Shown here in pieces: positions 35,138-46,853 of a stretch of 64,000 nt of DNA. The notes beneath the pieces were generated by a model. The model had not been told where the DNA came from. It searched no databases and worked only from the letters and a program-made list of their open reading frames with translations. Within the stretch, counting starts at the first letter, position 1; each line of letters starts with the position of its first letter. Both the position numbers and the translations under genes were made by a program. The stretch comes from Rhizobacter sp. Root1238 (GTDB lineage: Bacteria > Pseudomonadota > Gammaproteobacteria > Burkholderiales > Burkholderiaceae_C): contig NZ_LMDM01000013.1 in assembly GCF_001425825.1 (NCBI RefSeq), positions 10,751-74,750 of the forward strand. The letters are read 5' to 3'.

Positions 35138-38100
35138 ATGCTTTCGTCCTACGCCGAGCTGCACTGCCGCAGCAACTTCAGCTTCCTCACCGGCGCCTCG
35201 CACCCCGAGGAGCTGGTGAACCGCGCGGCCGACCTCGGCTACGCGGCGCTCGCGATCACCGACGAATGCTCGCTGTCCGGCGTCGTGCGCGCGCATGTCG
35301 AAGCGCAGCGCCGCCAGCTGCACCTGATCATCGGCAGCGAGATGCGGCTCACGCTGCCGGCCGACGGCGCCCCGCATGCGCGGCTTGTGCTGCTCGCGAA
35401 GACGCGCCGCGGCTACGGCAACCTGTCGCACTGGATCACCGTCGCGCGGCGCCGTGCCGACAAGGGGCATTACCGCGCCCACCCGTCCGACCTCGAAGGC
35501 GGCGTGCCCGAAGCGCCGACGCTGGCCGGCCTGCCCGACTGCCTCGCGCTGCTGGTGCCCGAGGCCTCGCAGCCGTTCGAGACGGTGTTCGCACATGCGA
35601 TGTGGCTGAAGACCTGGTTCCACGAACGGGCCGCGCTGGTCGTCGAGCGCCTGCACCGCCCCGGCGACGACGAACTGCTCGCCCTCGTGCCGGACGTCGC
35701 CCGGCGGGTCGGCCTGCCGGTGGTCGCGGCCGGCGACGTGCTGATGCACCTGCGCTCGCGCAAGTCGCTGCAGGACACGCTGACCGCCACGCGGCTGAAG
35801 CTGCCGCTCGCCGAATGCGGGCTGCAGCTTGCGCCGAACGCCGAGCAGTACCTGCGCTCGCGCGGCCGGCTGGCCGGCCTCTACGAGCCGGCGTGGCTCG
35901 ACAACACGGTGGTGCTGGCCGCGCAATGCACTTTCTCGCTGGCCGAGCTGAAGTACGAATACCCGCGCGAGGTCGTGCCCGAGGGCAGCACGCCGATCGC
36001 CCACCTGCGCCGGCTCACCCATGCCGGCGTGCCGAAGCGCTTTCCGAACGGGCTGAAGCCCGAGTGGGCCAGGCAGATCGAGGACGAACTCGCGCTGATC
36101 GAGCGGCTCGGCTACGAGGCCTACTTCCTGACGGTGGCCGACATCGTGCGCTGGGCGCGCGATCGCGGCATCCTGTGCCAGGGCCGCGGCAGCGCGGCCA
36201 ACTCGCTGGTGTGCTACTGCCTCGAAGTCACCGAGGTCGATCCCGGGCGCGCAACGCTGCTGTTCGGCCGCTTCATCAGCGCCGAGCGCAACGAGCCGCC
36301 CGACATCGACATCGACTTCGAGCACCAGCGCCGCGAGGAGGTCATCCAGTACATCTACGGCAAGTACGGCCGCCACCGCGCGGCGCTCACCGCGGTCATC
36401 ATCAGCTACCGCCCGCGCAGCGCGGTGCGCGATGTCGGCCGCGCGCTCGGCATCGACCTGCAGCGCATCGATGCGCTGTCGAAGAGCCAGCAGTGGTTCG
36501 ACGGCCGCGGCATCAGCGCCGACCGCTTGCGCGAGAACGGCTTCGACCCCGATTCGCTGGTGGTGCGCCAATGGGCCGAACTCACCGGCATGCTGGTGGG
36601 TTTTCCGCGCCACCTGAGCCAGCACCCGGGCGGCTTCGTGATCGCGCGCGACCAGATCGAGCAGCTGGTGCCGGTCGAGAACGCCGCGATGGACAAGCGC
36701 AGCGTCGTGCAGTGGGACAAGGACGATCTCGACGCGCTCGGGCTCATCAAGGTCGACATCCTCGCGCTCGGCATGCTCAGCGCGCTGCGCCGCGCGCTGG
36801 AATTCATCGGCCACAAGAAGGGCCATCCGTTCCGCATGCAGGACATCGCCGAGGGCGACACCCCCACCTACGACATGATCTGCAAGGCCGACACCATCGG
36901 CGTGTTCCAGATCGAGAGCCGGGCGCAGATGAGCATGCTGCCGCGGCTGCAGCCGCGCACCTACTACGACCTGGTGGTCGAGGTGGCGATCGTGCGGCCC
37001 GGCCCGATCCAGGGCGGCATGATCCACCCCTACCTGAAGAACCGGACGCTCGCCGATGACGACATCGACTGCCCCGAGGGGATCCGCCCCGCGCTGATGC
37101 GCACGAAGGGCGTGCCGATCTTCCAGGAGCAGGTGATGCAGATCGCGATGCTGGCGGCCGACTTCACGCAGGGCGAAGCCGACCAGCTGCGCCGTGCGAT
37201 GGCGGCCTGGAAACGCAAGGGCGGCCTCGGGCCCTTCCACGAGCGGCTGGTCGGCCGGATGGTCGCCAACGGCTACGAGCTCGACTACGCCGAGCGCATC
37301 TTCAAGCAGATCGAGGGCTTCGGCGAGTACGGCTTTCCGGAAAGCCATGCGGCCGGTTTCGCGCTGCTCGCCTACGCCAGCAGCTGGATCAAGTGCCACC
37401 ACCCCGATGCCTTCCTGGCCGCGTTGCTGAACAGCCTGCCGATGGGTTTCTACGGCCCGGCGCAGCTGGTGCGCGATGCGCGCGAGCACGGCGTCGAGGT
37501 GCGGCCGGTGGATGTCGATTGCAGCGACTGGGACTGCGCGCTGGAGTGGCCGCTGGACGAGCCCCGTGCGCACGGCGACGGGTTGCGGCCGGTGCGGCTG
37601 GGACTGAACCGCGTCAGCGGCTTGCCCGAGGCCGCGGGCCGACGCATTGCCGCGGCCCGCGAGCACGGCGCCTTCGCGAGCCCCGAAGACCTGGCGCGGC
37701 GCGGCGGACTGAATGCGCACGAGCTGCAGTCGCTGGCCCAGGCCGATGCGCTGCGCAGCCTGAGCGGCCACCGCCACCAGGCGGCCTGGGCGGTGGCCGG
37801 CGTCGACACCCGGCCCACCGCGATGCTGAGCCGCACCCGCGTCGACGAGCCCGCGCTGCAGTTGCCCGAGCCGGCCGAGGCCGACGAGACGCTGGCCGAC
37901 TACCAGGCGCTCGGGCTGACGCTGAAGCGCCACCCGCTCGCGCTGCTGCGCCCGCAGCTCGACGCCTTCCAGGTGCAGACCGCGGCGGTGCTGCGCGGCT
38001 ACCCCGACGGCCGGCTGGCGCGCGCGAGCGGGCTGGTCACGCACCGGCAGCGGCCGCAGACCGCGAAGGGCACGATCTTCGTCACGCTCGAAGACGAGAC

Positions 38101-38293
38101 CGGCGCGGTCAACATCATCGTCTGGCCGCGGGTGTTCGAGACCCAGCGCCAGGCCCTGCTCGGTTCGCGGCTGCTGACGGTCTACGGCCAGTGGCAGCGC
38201 CAGGGCGACGTGATGCACCTGCTGGCGGTCAAGATGATCGACCACACGCCGCTGCTCGGCGGCCTGATGGCGAGAAGTCGCGATTTCCGCTGA
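35138..38293 (+). CDS. dnaE2: error-prone DNA polymerase DnaE2 (ImuC)
   Basis: 1051-residue C-family polymerase for SOS translesion synthesis. PHP domain from AELHCRSNFSFLTGASHPEE, palm/finger motifs ILCQGRGSAANSLVCY, PPDIDIDFEHQRREE (catalytic Asp pair, near 390), FPRHLSQHPGGFVI, AIVRPGPIQGGMIHPYL, GFGEYGFPESHAAGFALLAY, then a helix-hairpin-helix and an OB fold (GTIFVTLEDETGAVNIIVWP). It is shorter than replicative DnaE, as expected. The usual operon partners imuA and imuB are not next to it. A LexA box controls it. Confidence 0.95.
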   Translation: MLSSYAELHCRSNFSFLTGASHPEELVNRAADLGYAALAITDECSLSGVVRAHVEAQRRQLHLIIGSEMRLTLPADGAPHARLVLLAKTRRGYGNLSHWITVARRRADKGHYRAHPSDLEGGVPEAPTLAGLPDCLALLVPEASQPFETVFAHAMWLKTWFHERAALVVERLHRPGDDELLALVPDVARRVGLPVVAAGDVLMHLRSRKSLQDTLTATRLKLPLAECGLQLAPNAEQYLRSRGRLAGLYEPAWLDNTVVLAAQCTFSLAELKYEYPREVVPEGSTPIAHLRRLTHAGVPKRFPNGLKPEWARQIEDELALIERLGYEAYFLTVADIVRWARDRGILCQGRGSAANSLVCYCLEVTEVDPGRATLLFGRFISAERNEPPDIDIDFEHQRREEVIQYIYGKYGRHRAALTAVIISYRPRSAVRDVGRALGIDLQRIDALSKSQQWFDGRGISADRLRENGFDPDSLVVRQWAELTGMLVGFPRHLSQHPGGFVIARDQIEQLVPVENAAMDKRSVVQWDKDDLDALGLIKVDILALGMLSALRRALEFIGHKKGHPFRMQDIAEGDTPTYDMICKADTIGVFQIESRAQMSMLPRLQPRTYYDLVVEVAIVRPGPIQGGMIHPYLKNRTLADDDIDCPEGIRPALMRTKGVPIFQEQVMQIAMLAADFTQGEADQLRRAMAAWKRKGGLGPFHERLVGRMVANGYELDYAERIFKQIEGFGEYGFPESHAAGFALLAYASSWIKCHHPDAFLAALLNSLPMGFYGPAQLVRDAREHGVEVRPVDVDCSDWDCALEWPLDEPRAHGDGLRPVRLGLNRVSGLPEAAGRRIAAAREHGAFASPEDLARRGGLNAHELQSLAQADALRSLSGHRHQAAWAVAGVDTRPTAMLSRTRVDEPALQLPEPAEADETLADYQALGLTLKRHPLALLRPQLDAFQVQTAAVLRGYPDGRLARASGLVTHRQRPQTAKGTIFVTLEDETGAVNIIVWPRVFETQRQALLGSRLLTVYGQWQRQGDVMHLLAVKMIDHTPLLGGLMARSRDFR

Positions 38294-38311
38294 TTTCCGC
38301 TGATTTCCGTT
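38282..38311. repeat. three tandem decamers at the dnaE2 stop
   Basis: GATTTCCGCT occurs three times in tandem (last copy GATTTCCGTT). The stop codon lies at the first-second junction. Because the unit is not a multiple of three, gain or loss of a unit would not extend the protein but could vary the short spacer. Confidence 0.9.
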
Positions 38312-38411
38312 GAGCCCGCTGAAGCGCGGGCACACCTGGAAACCAGATGTTGCACGCCGATTCGATAGAGTTCGGGGTTTCCGATTTCCTTCCACCCCGC
38401 GCCCCGGCTTC

Positions 38412-39212
38412 ATGCTGTTCCTGCTCTCGCCCGCCAAGACCCTCGACTACGAGACGCCGCTGCGCACCGCGCACGAGCCGACGATGCCGTCCTTCCTGCC
38501 CCGGTCGGCGGAGCTGATCCAGGTGCTGAAGACGCAGTCGGTCGCCGACATCGCGTCGCTGATGCACCTCTCCGAGTCGCTGTCGCAGCTCAACGTCGAG
38601 CGCTATGCGGCCTGGAGCCCCCGCTTCACCGACGCCAACAGCCGCCCGGCCGCACTCGCGTTCGACGGCGATGTCTACGACGGCCTGAAGGCCCCGACGC
38701 TGAGCGACACCGACCTGGCCTGGGCGCAGCAGCACCTGTGCATCCTGTCGGGCCTGTACGGCGTGCTGCGCCCGCTCGACCGCATGCAGCCCTACCGGCT
38801 CGAGATGGGCACGCCGCTGCCCACCGCGCGCGGCGCCACGCTGTACGACTACTGGGGCGACACGCTGGCCGAGCACCTGAACGACCGCCTCGCGGCCGAT
38901 GCCAGCCCGGTGGTCGTCAACCTCGCGTCGAACGAATACTTCCGCGCGGTGCGCCGCAAGGTGCTGAAGGCGCGCGTCGTCGACTGCGTGTTCGAGGACT
39001 GGAAGAACGGCCAGTACAAGGTCATCAGCTTCTTCGCAAAGCGCGCCCGCGGGCTGATGGCCCGCCATGCGGTGAAGAAGCGGCTGGCCACGCCGAAGGG
39101 GCTGGAAAAATTCAACGCCGACGGTTACCGTTTCGATCCCGCCGTGTCGCAACCCGACCGGCTGGTCTTTCGTCGCCGCCTGCCCGAGGGCGGGCAGGCC
39201 GCGTCCACCTGA
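38412..39212 (+). CDS. yaaA: peroxide stress protein YaaA
   Basis: 266 residues of the YaaA/DUF328 family, which lowers free iron and DNA damage under H2O2. The opening MLFLLSPAKTLDYETPL, the ILSGLYGVLRPLDRMQPYRL core, VVNLASNEYF and VISFFAKRARGLMARH are diagnostic. Start is set by the conserved N-terminus; the longer frame upstream is rejected. It is followed by the prolyl hydroxylase gene 12 bases on, so they may be cotranscribed. Confidence 0.96.
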   Translation: MLFLLSPAKTLDYETPLRTAHEPTMPSFLPRSAELIQVLKTQSVADIASLMHLSESLSQLNVERYAAWSPRFTDANSRPAALAFDGDVYDGLKAPTLSDTDLAWAQQHLCILSGLYGVLRPLDRMQPYRLEMGTPLPTARGATLYDYWGDTLAEHLNDRLAADASPVVVNLASNEYFRAVRRKVLKARVVDCVFEDWKNGQYKVISFFAKRARGLMARHAVKKRLATPKGLEKFNADGYRFDPAVSQPDRLVFRRRLPEGGQAAST

Positions 39213-39224
39213 GCTGACCCCACC

Positions 39225-40085
39225 ATGAACAGCACGACCAAGCAGAACATCACGCCCGAACTGCGGCAATGGATCGTCGACCAGGCCAAGGCCGGCCGCA
39301 GCCCGGACGACGTCCTGAAGTCCATGATCGACAGCGGCTGGACCGAAGACGTCGCGATCGATGCGCTGGAGAACACGCTGCAGGGTTTCCTGAAGGATCA
39401 CGCGAAGGCGAACGGCCTGCCGGTACCGGTTCCAGTGCCCGAGCCGGACCTGCTCGACTCGCCGGGCTCGGTGGTGGTCGACGGACATGAAATCAAGATC
39501 GTGATGGCGATGCGCAACCCGCGCGTCGTCGTGTTCGGCGGGCTGATGACCGAGGCCGAGTGCGACGAACTCGTCGCGCAGGCGCGCCAGCGGCTGGCCC
39601 GTTCCGAGACGGTGGTCACGACCACCGGCGCGAGCGAGGTCAACGTCGCGCGCACCAGCGAGGGCATGTTCTTCGGCCGTGCCGAGAACCCGATCTGCGC
39701 GCGTGTCGAGGAGCGCATCGCGAAGCTGCTGAACTGGCCGCTCGACAACGGCGAGGGCCTGCAGATCCTGCGCTACCAGCCGGGCGCCGAGTACAAGCCG
39801 CACTACGACTACTTCGACCCGGCGCAGCCGGGCACGCCGACCATCCTGAAGCGCGGCGGCCAGCGGGTCGGCACGCTGGTGGTTTACCTGAACTCGCCAA
39901 AGCGCGGCGGCGCCACCACCTTCCCCGACGTGCACCTGGAGGTGTCGCCGGTCAAGGGCAATGCGGTGTTCTTCAGCTACGACCGGCCGCACCCGATGAC
40001 ACGCACGCTGCACGGCGGCGCGCCGGTGCTCGAAGGCGAAAAATGGGTCGCCACCAAGTGGATGCGCGAAGGAAAGTTTGAATGA
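39225..40085 (+). CDS. 2-oxoglutarate/Fe(II) dioxygenase, prolyl 4-hydroxylase type
   Basis: 286 residues. The C-terminal P4Hc domain (about 98-280) has Fe ligands His193 and Asp195 (KPHYDYFDP) and His263 (TLHGGAPV), and the 2-oxoglutarate-binding Lys273. The N-terminal ~60 residues form a helical module (ITPELRQWIVDQAKAG, PDDVLKSMIDSGWTEDVAID) that resembles a small UBA-like or target-binding domain. No signal peptide, so it acts in the cytoplasm. The hydroxylated partner is unknown. Confidence 0.92.
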   Translation: MNSTTKQNITPELRQWIVDQAKAGRSPDDVLKSMIDSGWTEDVAIDALENTLQGFLKDHAKANGLPVPVPVPEPDLLDSPGSVVVDGHEIKIVMAMRNPRVVVFGGLMTEAECDELVAQARQRLARSETVVTTTGASEVNVARTSEGMFFGRAENPICARVEERIAKLLNWPLDNGEGLQILRYQPGAEYKPHYDYFDPAQPGTPTILKRGGQRVGTLVVYLNSPKRGGATTFPDVHLEVSPVKGNAVFFSYDRPHPMTRTLHGGAPVLEGEKWVATKWMREGKFE

Positions 40086-40118
40086 CCCACCCCCGAGGCG
40101 CTGCGCGCCTCCCCCTCA

Positions 40119-40154
40119 AGGGGGCGCCGCCAGCGGCCCGGCAAAGCCGGTTCC
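40119..40154. repeat. REP-like repeat (CCCGGCAAAGCCGG family)
   Basis: GGGGGCGCCGCCAGCGGCCC followed by GGCAAAGCCGGTTCC, closely matching 20885-20921. It fills the 97-base gap between the hydroxylase and CoA-transferase genes and contains short GC-rich palindromes. Confidence 0.75.
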
Positions 40155-40182
40155 GCGGCGTCCGCTGGATCAAATGCGCTGA

Positions 40183-41211
40183 ATGACCTGCGACCTGCCG
40201 CTTGTTGGCGTGCGGGTGCTGGACCTGACGCGGCTGCTGCCCGGCCCGCTGGCCACGCTGGAGTTGCAGCGCCTGGGCGCCAGCGTCCTGAAGATCGAAG
40301 GACCGCCGGGCCAGCAGGACGGGGCGCGCGAGCTGTGGCGCACCGAGGCGGAACGCGCGGCGGGCGAGCCGGCGCTGATGTTCCGCCGGCTGAACGAAGG
40401 CAAGTCGCTGCGCACGCTGGACCTGCGCGATGAAGCCGATCGCACCGCGCTGCTCGACGAGGTCACCCAGGCCGACGTGCTGATCGAAGGCTTCCGGCCC
40501 GGCGCGATGGACCGGCTCGGGCTCGGCTGGCCGGTGCTGTCGGCGCGCAACCCGCGGCTGGTGATGTGCTCGATCAGCGGCTATGGCCAGACCGGGCCGT
40601 GGGCGCAGCGGGCCGGCCACGACATCAACTACATCGCGATGGCCGGCGTGCTGCACCAACTCGCCACAGCCGACGGCGAGCCGATCGCGCCGAACTTCCA
40701 GATCGGCGACCTGATGGGTGGCACGCAGGCAGCGGTGGCCGGCATCCTCGCGGCCTTGCTGGCGGTGCAGCGCGGCGGCAGCGGACGGCATGTCGACATC
40801 TCGATGACGCATGAAGTGCGCCGCCACCATGTGCTGGCCGACCTGGTGGTCGCGCAGACCGGTCGCGCCCCGGTGCCCGGCGGCGACCTGCTGTCCGGCG
40901 GTGCGCCTTGCTACGGCGTCTACCGCACGGCCGATGGCCGCCACCTCGCGATCGGCGCCCTCGAGCTGCCGTTCTGGCAGCGCCTGTGCACCGCGCTCGA
41001 CCGGCCTGAATGGTCGGACCGGCACTGGTCGCTGGGGCTGCAGGTGGGCAGCGCCGAGTCGCTGGCCTTGCGCGATGCGCTGGCCGATCTGGTGTTTACC
41101 CGTAGCCTGCAAGCCTGGTGGACGCTGCTCGAGCCGGTCGATTGCTGCGCCACACCGGTGCTGCGGCTTGACGAATGTCACGTTCACGAACTGTTCGCAA
41201 ATAAACGTTGA
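40183..41211 (+). CDS. CaiB/BaiF family CoA-transferase, alpha-methylacyl-CoA-racemase-like
   Basis: 342 residues. The family opening LPLVGVRVLDLTRLLPGPLA is followed by CoA-binding and active-site segments. RAGHDINYIAMAG (His146) and NFQIGDLMGG (Asp176) match the catalytic His/Asp pair, 30 residues apart, of alpha-methylacyl-CoA racemase rather than formyl-CoA transferase, where an Asp ester is formed. A role in branched fatty acid or steroid/bile acid side-chain degradation is plausible; no neighbouring genes confirm it. Confidence 0.9.
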   Translation: MTCDLPLVGVRVLDLTRLLPGPLATLELQRLGASVLKIEGPPGQQDGARELWRTEAERAAGEPALMFRRLNEGKSLRTLDLRDEADRTALLDEVTQADVLIEGFRPGAMDRLGLGWPVLSARNPRLVMCSISGYGQTGPWAQRAGHDINYIAMAGVLHQLATADGEPIAPNFQIGDLMGGTQAAVAGILAALLAVQRGGSGRHVDISMTHEVRRHHVLADLVVAQTGRAPVPGGDLLSGGAPCYGVYRTADGRHLAIGALELPFWQRLCTALDRPEWSDRHWSLGLQVGSAESLALRDALADLVFTRSLQAWWTLLEPVDCCATPVLRLDECHVHELFANKR

Positions 41212-41288
41212 ACTTTCGTCAACGAGCCTGCCCGAGCTCCCGTTGTGCCACCCGAGCGTGTTGCTCGACCTTTGCAAAGGAGCCCCCC

Positions 41289-41477
41289 ATGAACAAACTC
41301 ATCGCCGCGCTGATCGCCGCCACCTTCTCGATGGGCGCATTCGCCCAAGCTGCTTCGGCTCCGGCCGCTGCCGCCCCGGCTGCCAAGGAAGCGGCTCCGG
41401 CCGCTGCCGACAAGAAGGTCGCCAAGAAGTCGACCAAGAAGGCCAAGAAGGCCAAGGCTGAAAAGAAGGCCGCCTGA
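41289..41477 (+). CDS. small secreted Ala/Lys-rich protein
   Basis: 62 residues: a signal peptide (MNKLIAALIAATFSMGAFAQ, cleavage probably after AFA) then a low-complexity mature peptide of Ala/Pro followed by a very basic tail (KKVAKKSTKKAKKAKAEKK). AAAGGAG precedes the ATG and a good terminator follows, so it is an expressed gene. Similar short histone-H1-like or periplasmic peptides are common in Burkholderiales; function unknown. Confidence 0.85.
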   Translation: MNKLIAALIAATFSMGAFAQAASAPAAAAPAAKEAAPAAADKKVAKKSTKKAKKAKAEKKAA

Positions 41478-41520
41478 GATCCAGGCAGCTTTCCGGGCGT
41501 CAGCGCCCAAAGGCACAGGG

Positions 41521-41547
41521 AACCCGGCTCAGGCCGGGTTTTTTGTT
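41521..41547 (+). terminator. intrinsic terminator of the small secreted protein gene
   Basis: Perfect eight-pair stem AACCCGGC/GCCGGGTT with a TCAG loop followed by TTTTG, 43 bases after the stop. Confidence 0.92.
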
Positions 41548-41548
41548 T

Positions 41549-41630
41549 CATGACGACCCCTCGGCAAAGGGTACTTTGCCGATCCCCCGGGGGGATCGCG
41601 GGCCGGCTTGGGGCGGCCCGGCGCTCGGCC
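41549..41630 (-). repeat. 82-bp hairpin repeat, related to the fliI-fliJ spacer
   Basis: Its complement reads from GGCCGAGCGCCGGGCCGC through CCCAAGCCGGCC, a GGGGGATC segment and a hairpin CGGCAAAG/CTTTGCCG to TCATGA. The same order is found at 51814-51899 but with a different hairpin sequence. Confidence 0.8.
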
Positions 41631-41669
41631 CGCTCGCCGCCTCGACCGCTGTCATTCTTTTGTCTGCGA

Positions 41670-42164
41670 TCAGGCGCGCAAGCGCGGCTTGGCCGCCTCC
41701 ACCGCCGTGGCAAACGGCCGGCTCAACGCGATCCGCTGCCACTTGCGCTCGTCCCAGGTCTGCGGGCCGGTCAGCGTCCAGCGGGCGATGGTGTCGTCCA
41801 GCTCGACGCGCGGCACTCGCCCGAAGATCGGCAAGGCGGGTTTGAGGAGCCGCAAGCCGCGGCGCAGGCGCCCGGGCAGCGGGGCATGCGATTCATGGGC
41901 CCAGAAGATGCAGCGCTTCTCTGCCCAGAACGCCAGCCGTTCGAAGTGCACCCGCCCGGCAAAGCCGGTGTTCGCAGGCAGCAGCAGGAACTCGTCCGGC
42001 AGTTCCACCACCGAGTACGACAGGTCGCCAAGGTGCTCGCCGCTGCCGTGCTGCACGAAGATCACGCGCTGCACGTCGGCGGCCTTGAAGCGGTCGACTT
42101 CGGCATCGTCATGAAAAACGACGATGTCCGGCCCTTGCCAGGCCGTGTGCCAGGTGCTGTCCAT
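41670..42164 (-). CDS. conserved hypothetical protein
   Basis: 164 residues, soluble, beginning MDSTWHTAWQGPDIVVFHDD. Central ELPDEFLLLPANTGFAGRVH and EKRCIFWAHESHAP, then DDTIARWTLTGPQTWDERKW. I do not recognise a family. The start was set at the ATG behind AGAGAAC because the upstream frame has no plausible protein. Convergent with the small secreted protein gene. Confidence 0.7.
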   Translation of the reverse strand: MDSTWHTAWQGPDIVVFHDDAEVDRFKAADVQRVIFVQHGSGEHLGDLSYSVVELPDEFLLLPANTGFAGRVHFERLAFWAEKRCIFWAHESHAPLPGRLRRGLRLLKPALPIFGRVPRVELDDTIARWTLTGPQTWDERKWQRIALSRPFATAVEAAKPRLRA

Positions 42165-42300
42165 GGGGTGTTCTCTTGAGTCGAATGGGCGGGCGTCGAC
42201 GGTACGCCCCATGTCGGCTCGATATGTATCCAGACGCGACAAGCCTCGGGAGCTGTCGGCGTGATCCCCACAATGCGCGGAACAACTGGATACAAATCCG

Positions 42301-42342
42301 GCTGTCTGTGAGTGCCGACTCCCTCGGCAACTGACAGACAAC
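42301..42342 (-). terminator. imperfect hairpin downstream of rhlE
   Basis: GTCTGTGAGTGCCGA pairs with TCGGCAACTGACAGAC (one bulge, one mismatch) around a five-base loop, 16 bases past the rhlE stop. There is no T run. Further out, TGTATCCAG and CTGGATACA form a second inverted pair. Confidence 0.4.
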
Positions 42343-42357
42343 CGTGATTTCAGCGCC

Positions 42358-43875
<1,518 letters not shown>

Positions 43876-44181
43876 GGGGATCCATCAGGAGATCGGCCCG
43901 TCGCCGAGATCTTCGGCGCCAGTCGCAGGCAGACGGTGAGGCGAGCGCGAGGCTCAGGTCAGGGATGACGGCAGCGAAGTGACTGGTGTCTGCGCTGGTG
44001 GCGGCATTCTACCTGCTGAACGCGATTTCATCGGCCGAACTGCGGGGTCGGCGCGGGCTTGATCCGCGTGCCGTCGCGACGCGGGCCGCGGAGCGGCGAC
44101 AATACCGGTTTTGGCGCCGCGTTCTGCGGCCGGCCATTCCAGCTCTTCCCCAGCTCTTCCCGCTCTCCAGGACCACACGCC
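43876..44181. other. divergent intergenic region rhlE/ettA
   Basis: 306 bases between two outward-reading genes. It must contain both promoters, but I see no confident promoter, repeat or small gene. Confidence 0.6.
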
Positions 44182-45846
<1,665 letters not shown>

Positions 45847-45859
45847 GAGCGGCTGCCGG

Positions 45860-46171
45860 TCAGAAGGCTCGCTGGCAGGTGGCCAGCTTGTCCTTCGCCG
45901 GCATCGACAGCATCCGGTTCACCTCGGAGTTGTAGGTGCTGCGGTAGCCGTCGCTCTTGCGCACCGACGACAGGTCCGACTTGGTCTTGGCCGCCAGCTG
46001 CACGAGCATGTCCTGCCCGGGCTTCATGCTCTTCGGGTCGACCGGCATGCAGACGAACAGCACGGCATCGATGCCGGCCACCATCTGCTCGACGGCGTCG
46101 TCGGCATGGGCCGGCAGGCAGGTCACGAGGGCGGCAGCCAGCAGCCCCGGAATAACGAACGCGGATTTCAA
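45860..46171 (-). CDS. small secreted protein of unknown function
   Basis: About 103 residues from a proposed TTG start: signal peptide KSAFVIPGLLAAALVTCLPA ending AHA, then a mature domain with two cysteines (LFVCMPVD and LATCQRAF) that may pair. No family recognised. The ATG further upstream (46282) would put the signal peptide inside the protein, so it is rejected. Convergent with ettA, 13 bases away. Confidence 0.65.
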   Translation of the reverse strand: MKSAFVIPGLLAAALVTCLPAHADDAVEQMVAGIDAVLFVCMPVDPKSMKPGQDMLVQLAAKTKSDLSSVRKSDGYRSTYNSEVNRMLSMPAKDKLATCQRAF

Positions 46172-46380
46172 ACAGCAGCCCAACGGTGAGACGCCGCGCC
46201 GGGCACCTCGTGGTGCACAGGGGGCGTCGGATATCAGGCCGCCATTGTCCCGAACTTCGGGCGCTTGCGCCTTCGGGTACACGCGAATGGGGGGTCATGG
46301 CGGGCTGTCGATTCCGTCACGACAAGCACGTCACGACAGAACACTACAGCGGCGCACCGCCCCGGCACGCTGACAGCCCT

Positions 46381-46707
46381 TTACACCGACATGTTCATGA
46401 TGTCGGAGTAAGCCTGCACCAGCCGGTTGCGCACCTGCAGCGTGGCCTGGAAGCCGATCTGCGATTTCTGCATCGCGACCATCGTCTCTTCCAGGCTGAC
46501 CGTCGGGTTGCCCAGCGACACCTGGCGCTGCATCTCGTCCGATTTCACCTGTGAATCGCTCACCGAGCGCAGCGCTTGCGTCAGCGCCTGCTGGAAGCCC
46601 GCGCCCTCGGTGGCCTTGCTGCTGTTGACCAGCGGCGTGCCGTTCGGGTTCATCCCCGCACGGGCCGCAGCCTGCGCGAAATTGAAGGGCTTGAGGGTGA
46701 CGTCCAT
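46381..46707 (-). CDS. fliE: flagellar hook-basal body protein FliE
   Basis: 108 residues joining the MS ring to the proximal rod. The C-terminal helix EETMVAMQKSQIGFQATLQV and ending VQAYSDIMNMSV are diagnostic. It is transcribed away from fliF, sharing a 146-base intergenic region, an arrangement seen in enterobacteria and many betaproteobacteria. No gene lies in the 209 bases between it and the previous gene. Confidence 0.96.
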   Translation of the reverse strand: MDVTLKPFNFAQAAARAGMNPNGTPLVNSSKATEGAGFQQALTQALRSVSDSQVKSDEMQRQVSLGNPTVSLEETMVAMQKSQIGFQATLQVRNRLVQAYSDIMNMSV

Positions 46708-46760
46708 GGGATCGGACTGTAGACAAGACCCTGAAGCCGGATGGGGCGAACTGCGGGCCG

Positions 46761-46822
46761 TTTCCCCGGCTGTTCAACGCAATTGAAACCTCAAGTTTCC
46801 AAATAATCGCTTCCGTCAGCCG
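46761..46822 (+). promoter_or_regulatory. fliE/fliF shared regulatory region with TCAAGTTTCC motif
   Basis: TTTCCCC at 46761, then TCAAGTTTCC at 46791-46800 followed by AAATAATCG, which resembles an FlhDC half-site (AAATARCG). The same TTTCCCC...TCAAGTTYCC order precedes flhB and flhF. I infer a class II, FlhDC-dependent control region. Confidence 0.5.
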
Positions 46823-46853
46823 GCCTTTGCCGTCACAGCACCAAGCGAACAAC

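Noticed and set aside
35132-38437. 1101-codon minus-strand open frame
   Set aside because: Exact shadow of dnaE2; no recognisable motif, while the plus strand shows all polymerase signatures and a LexA box.
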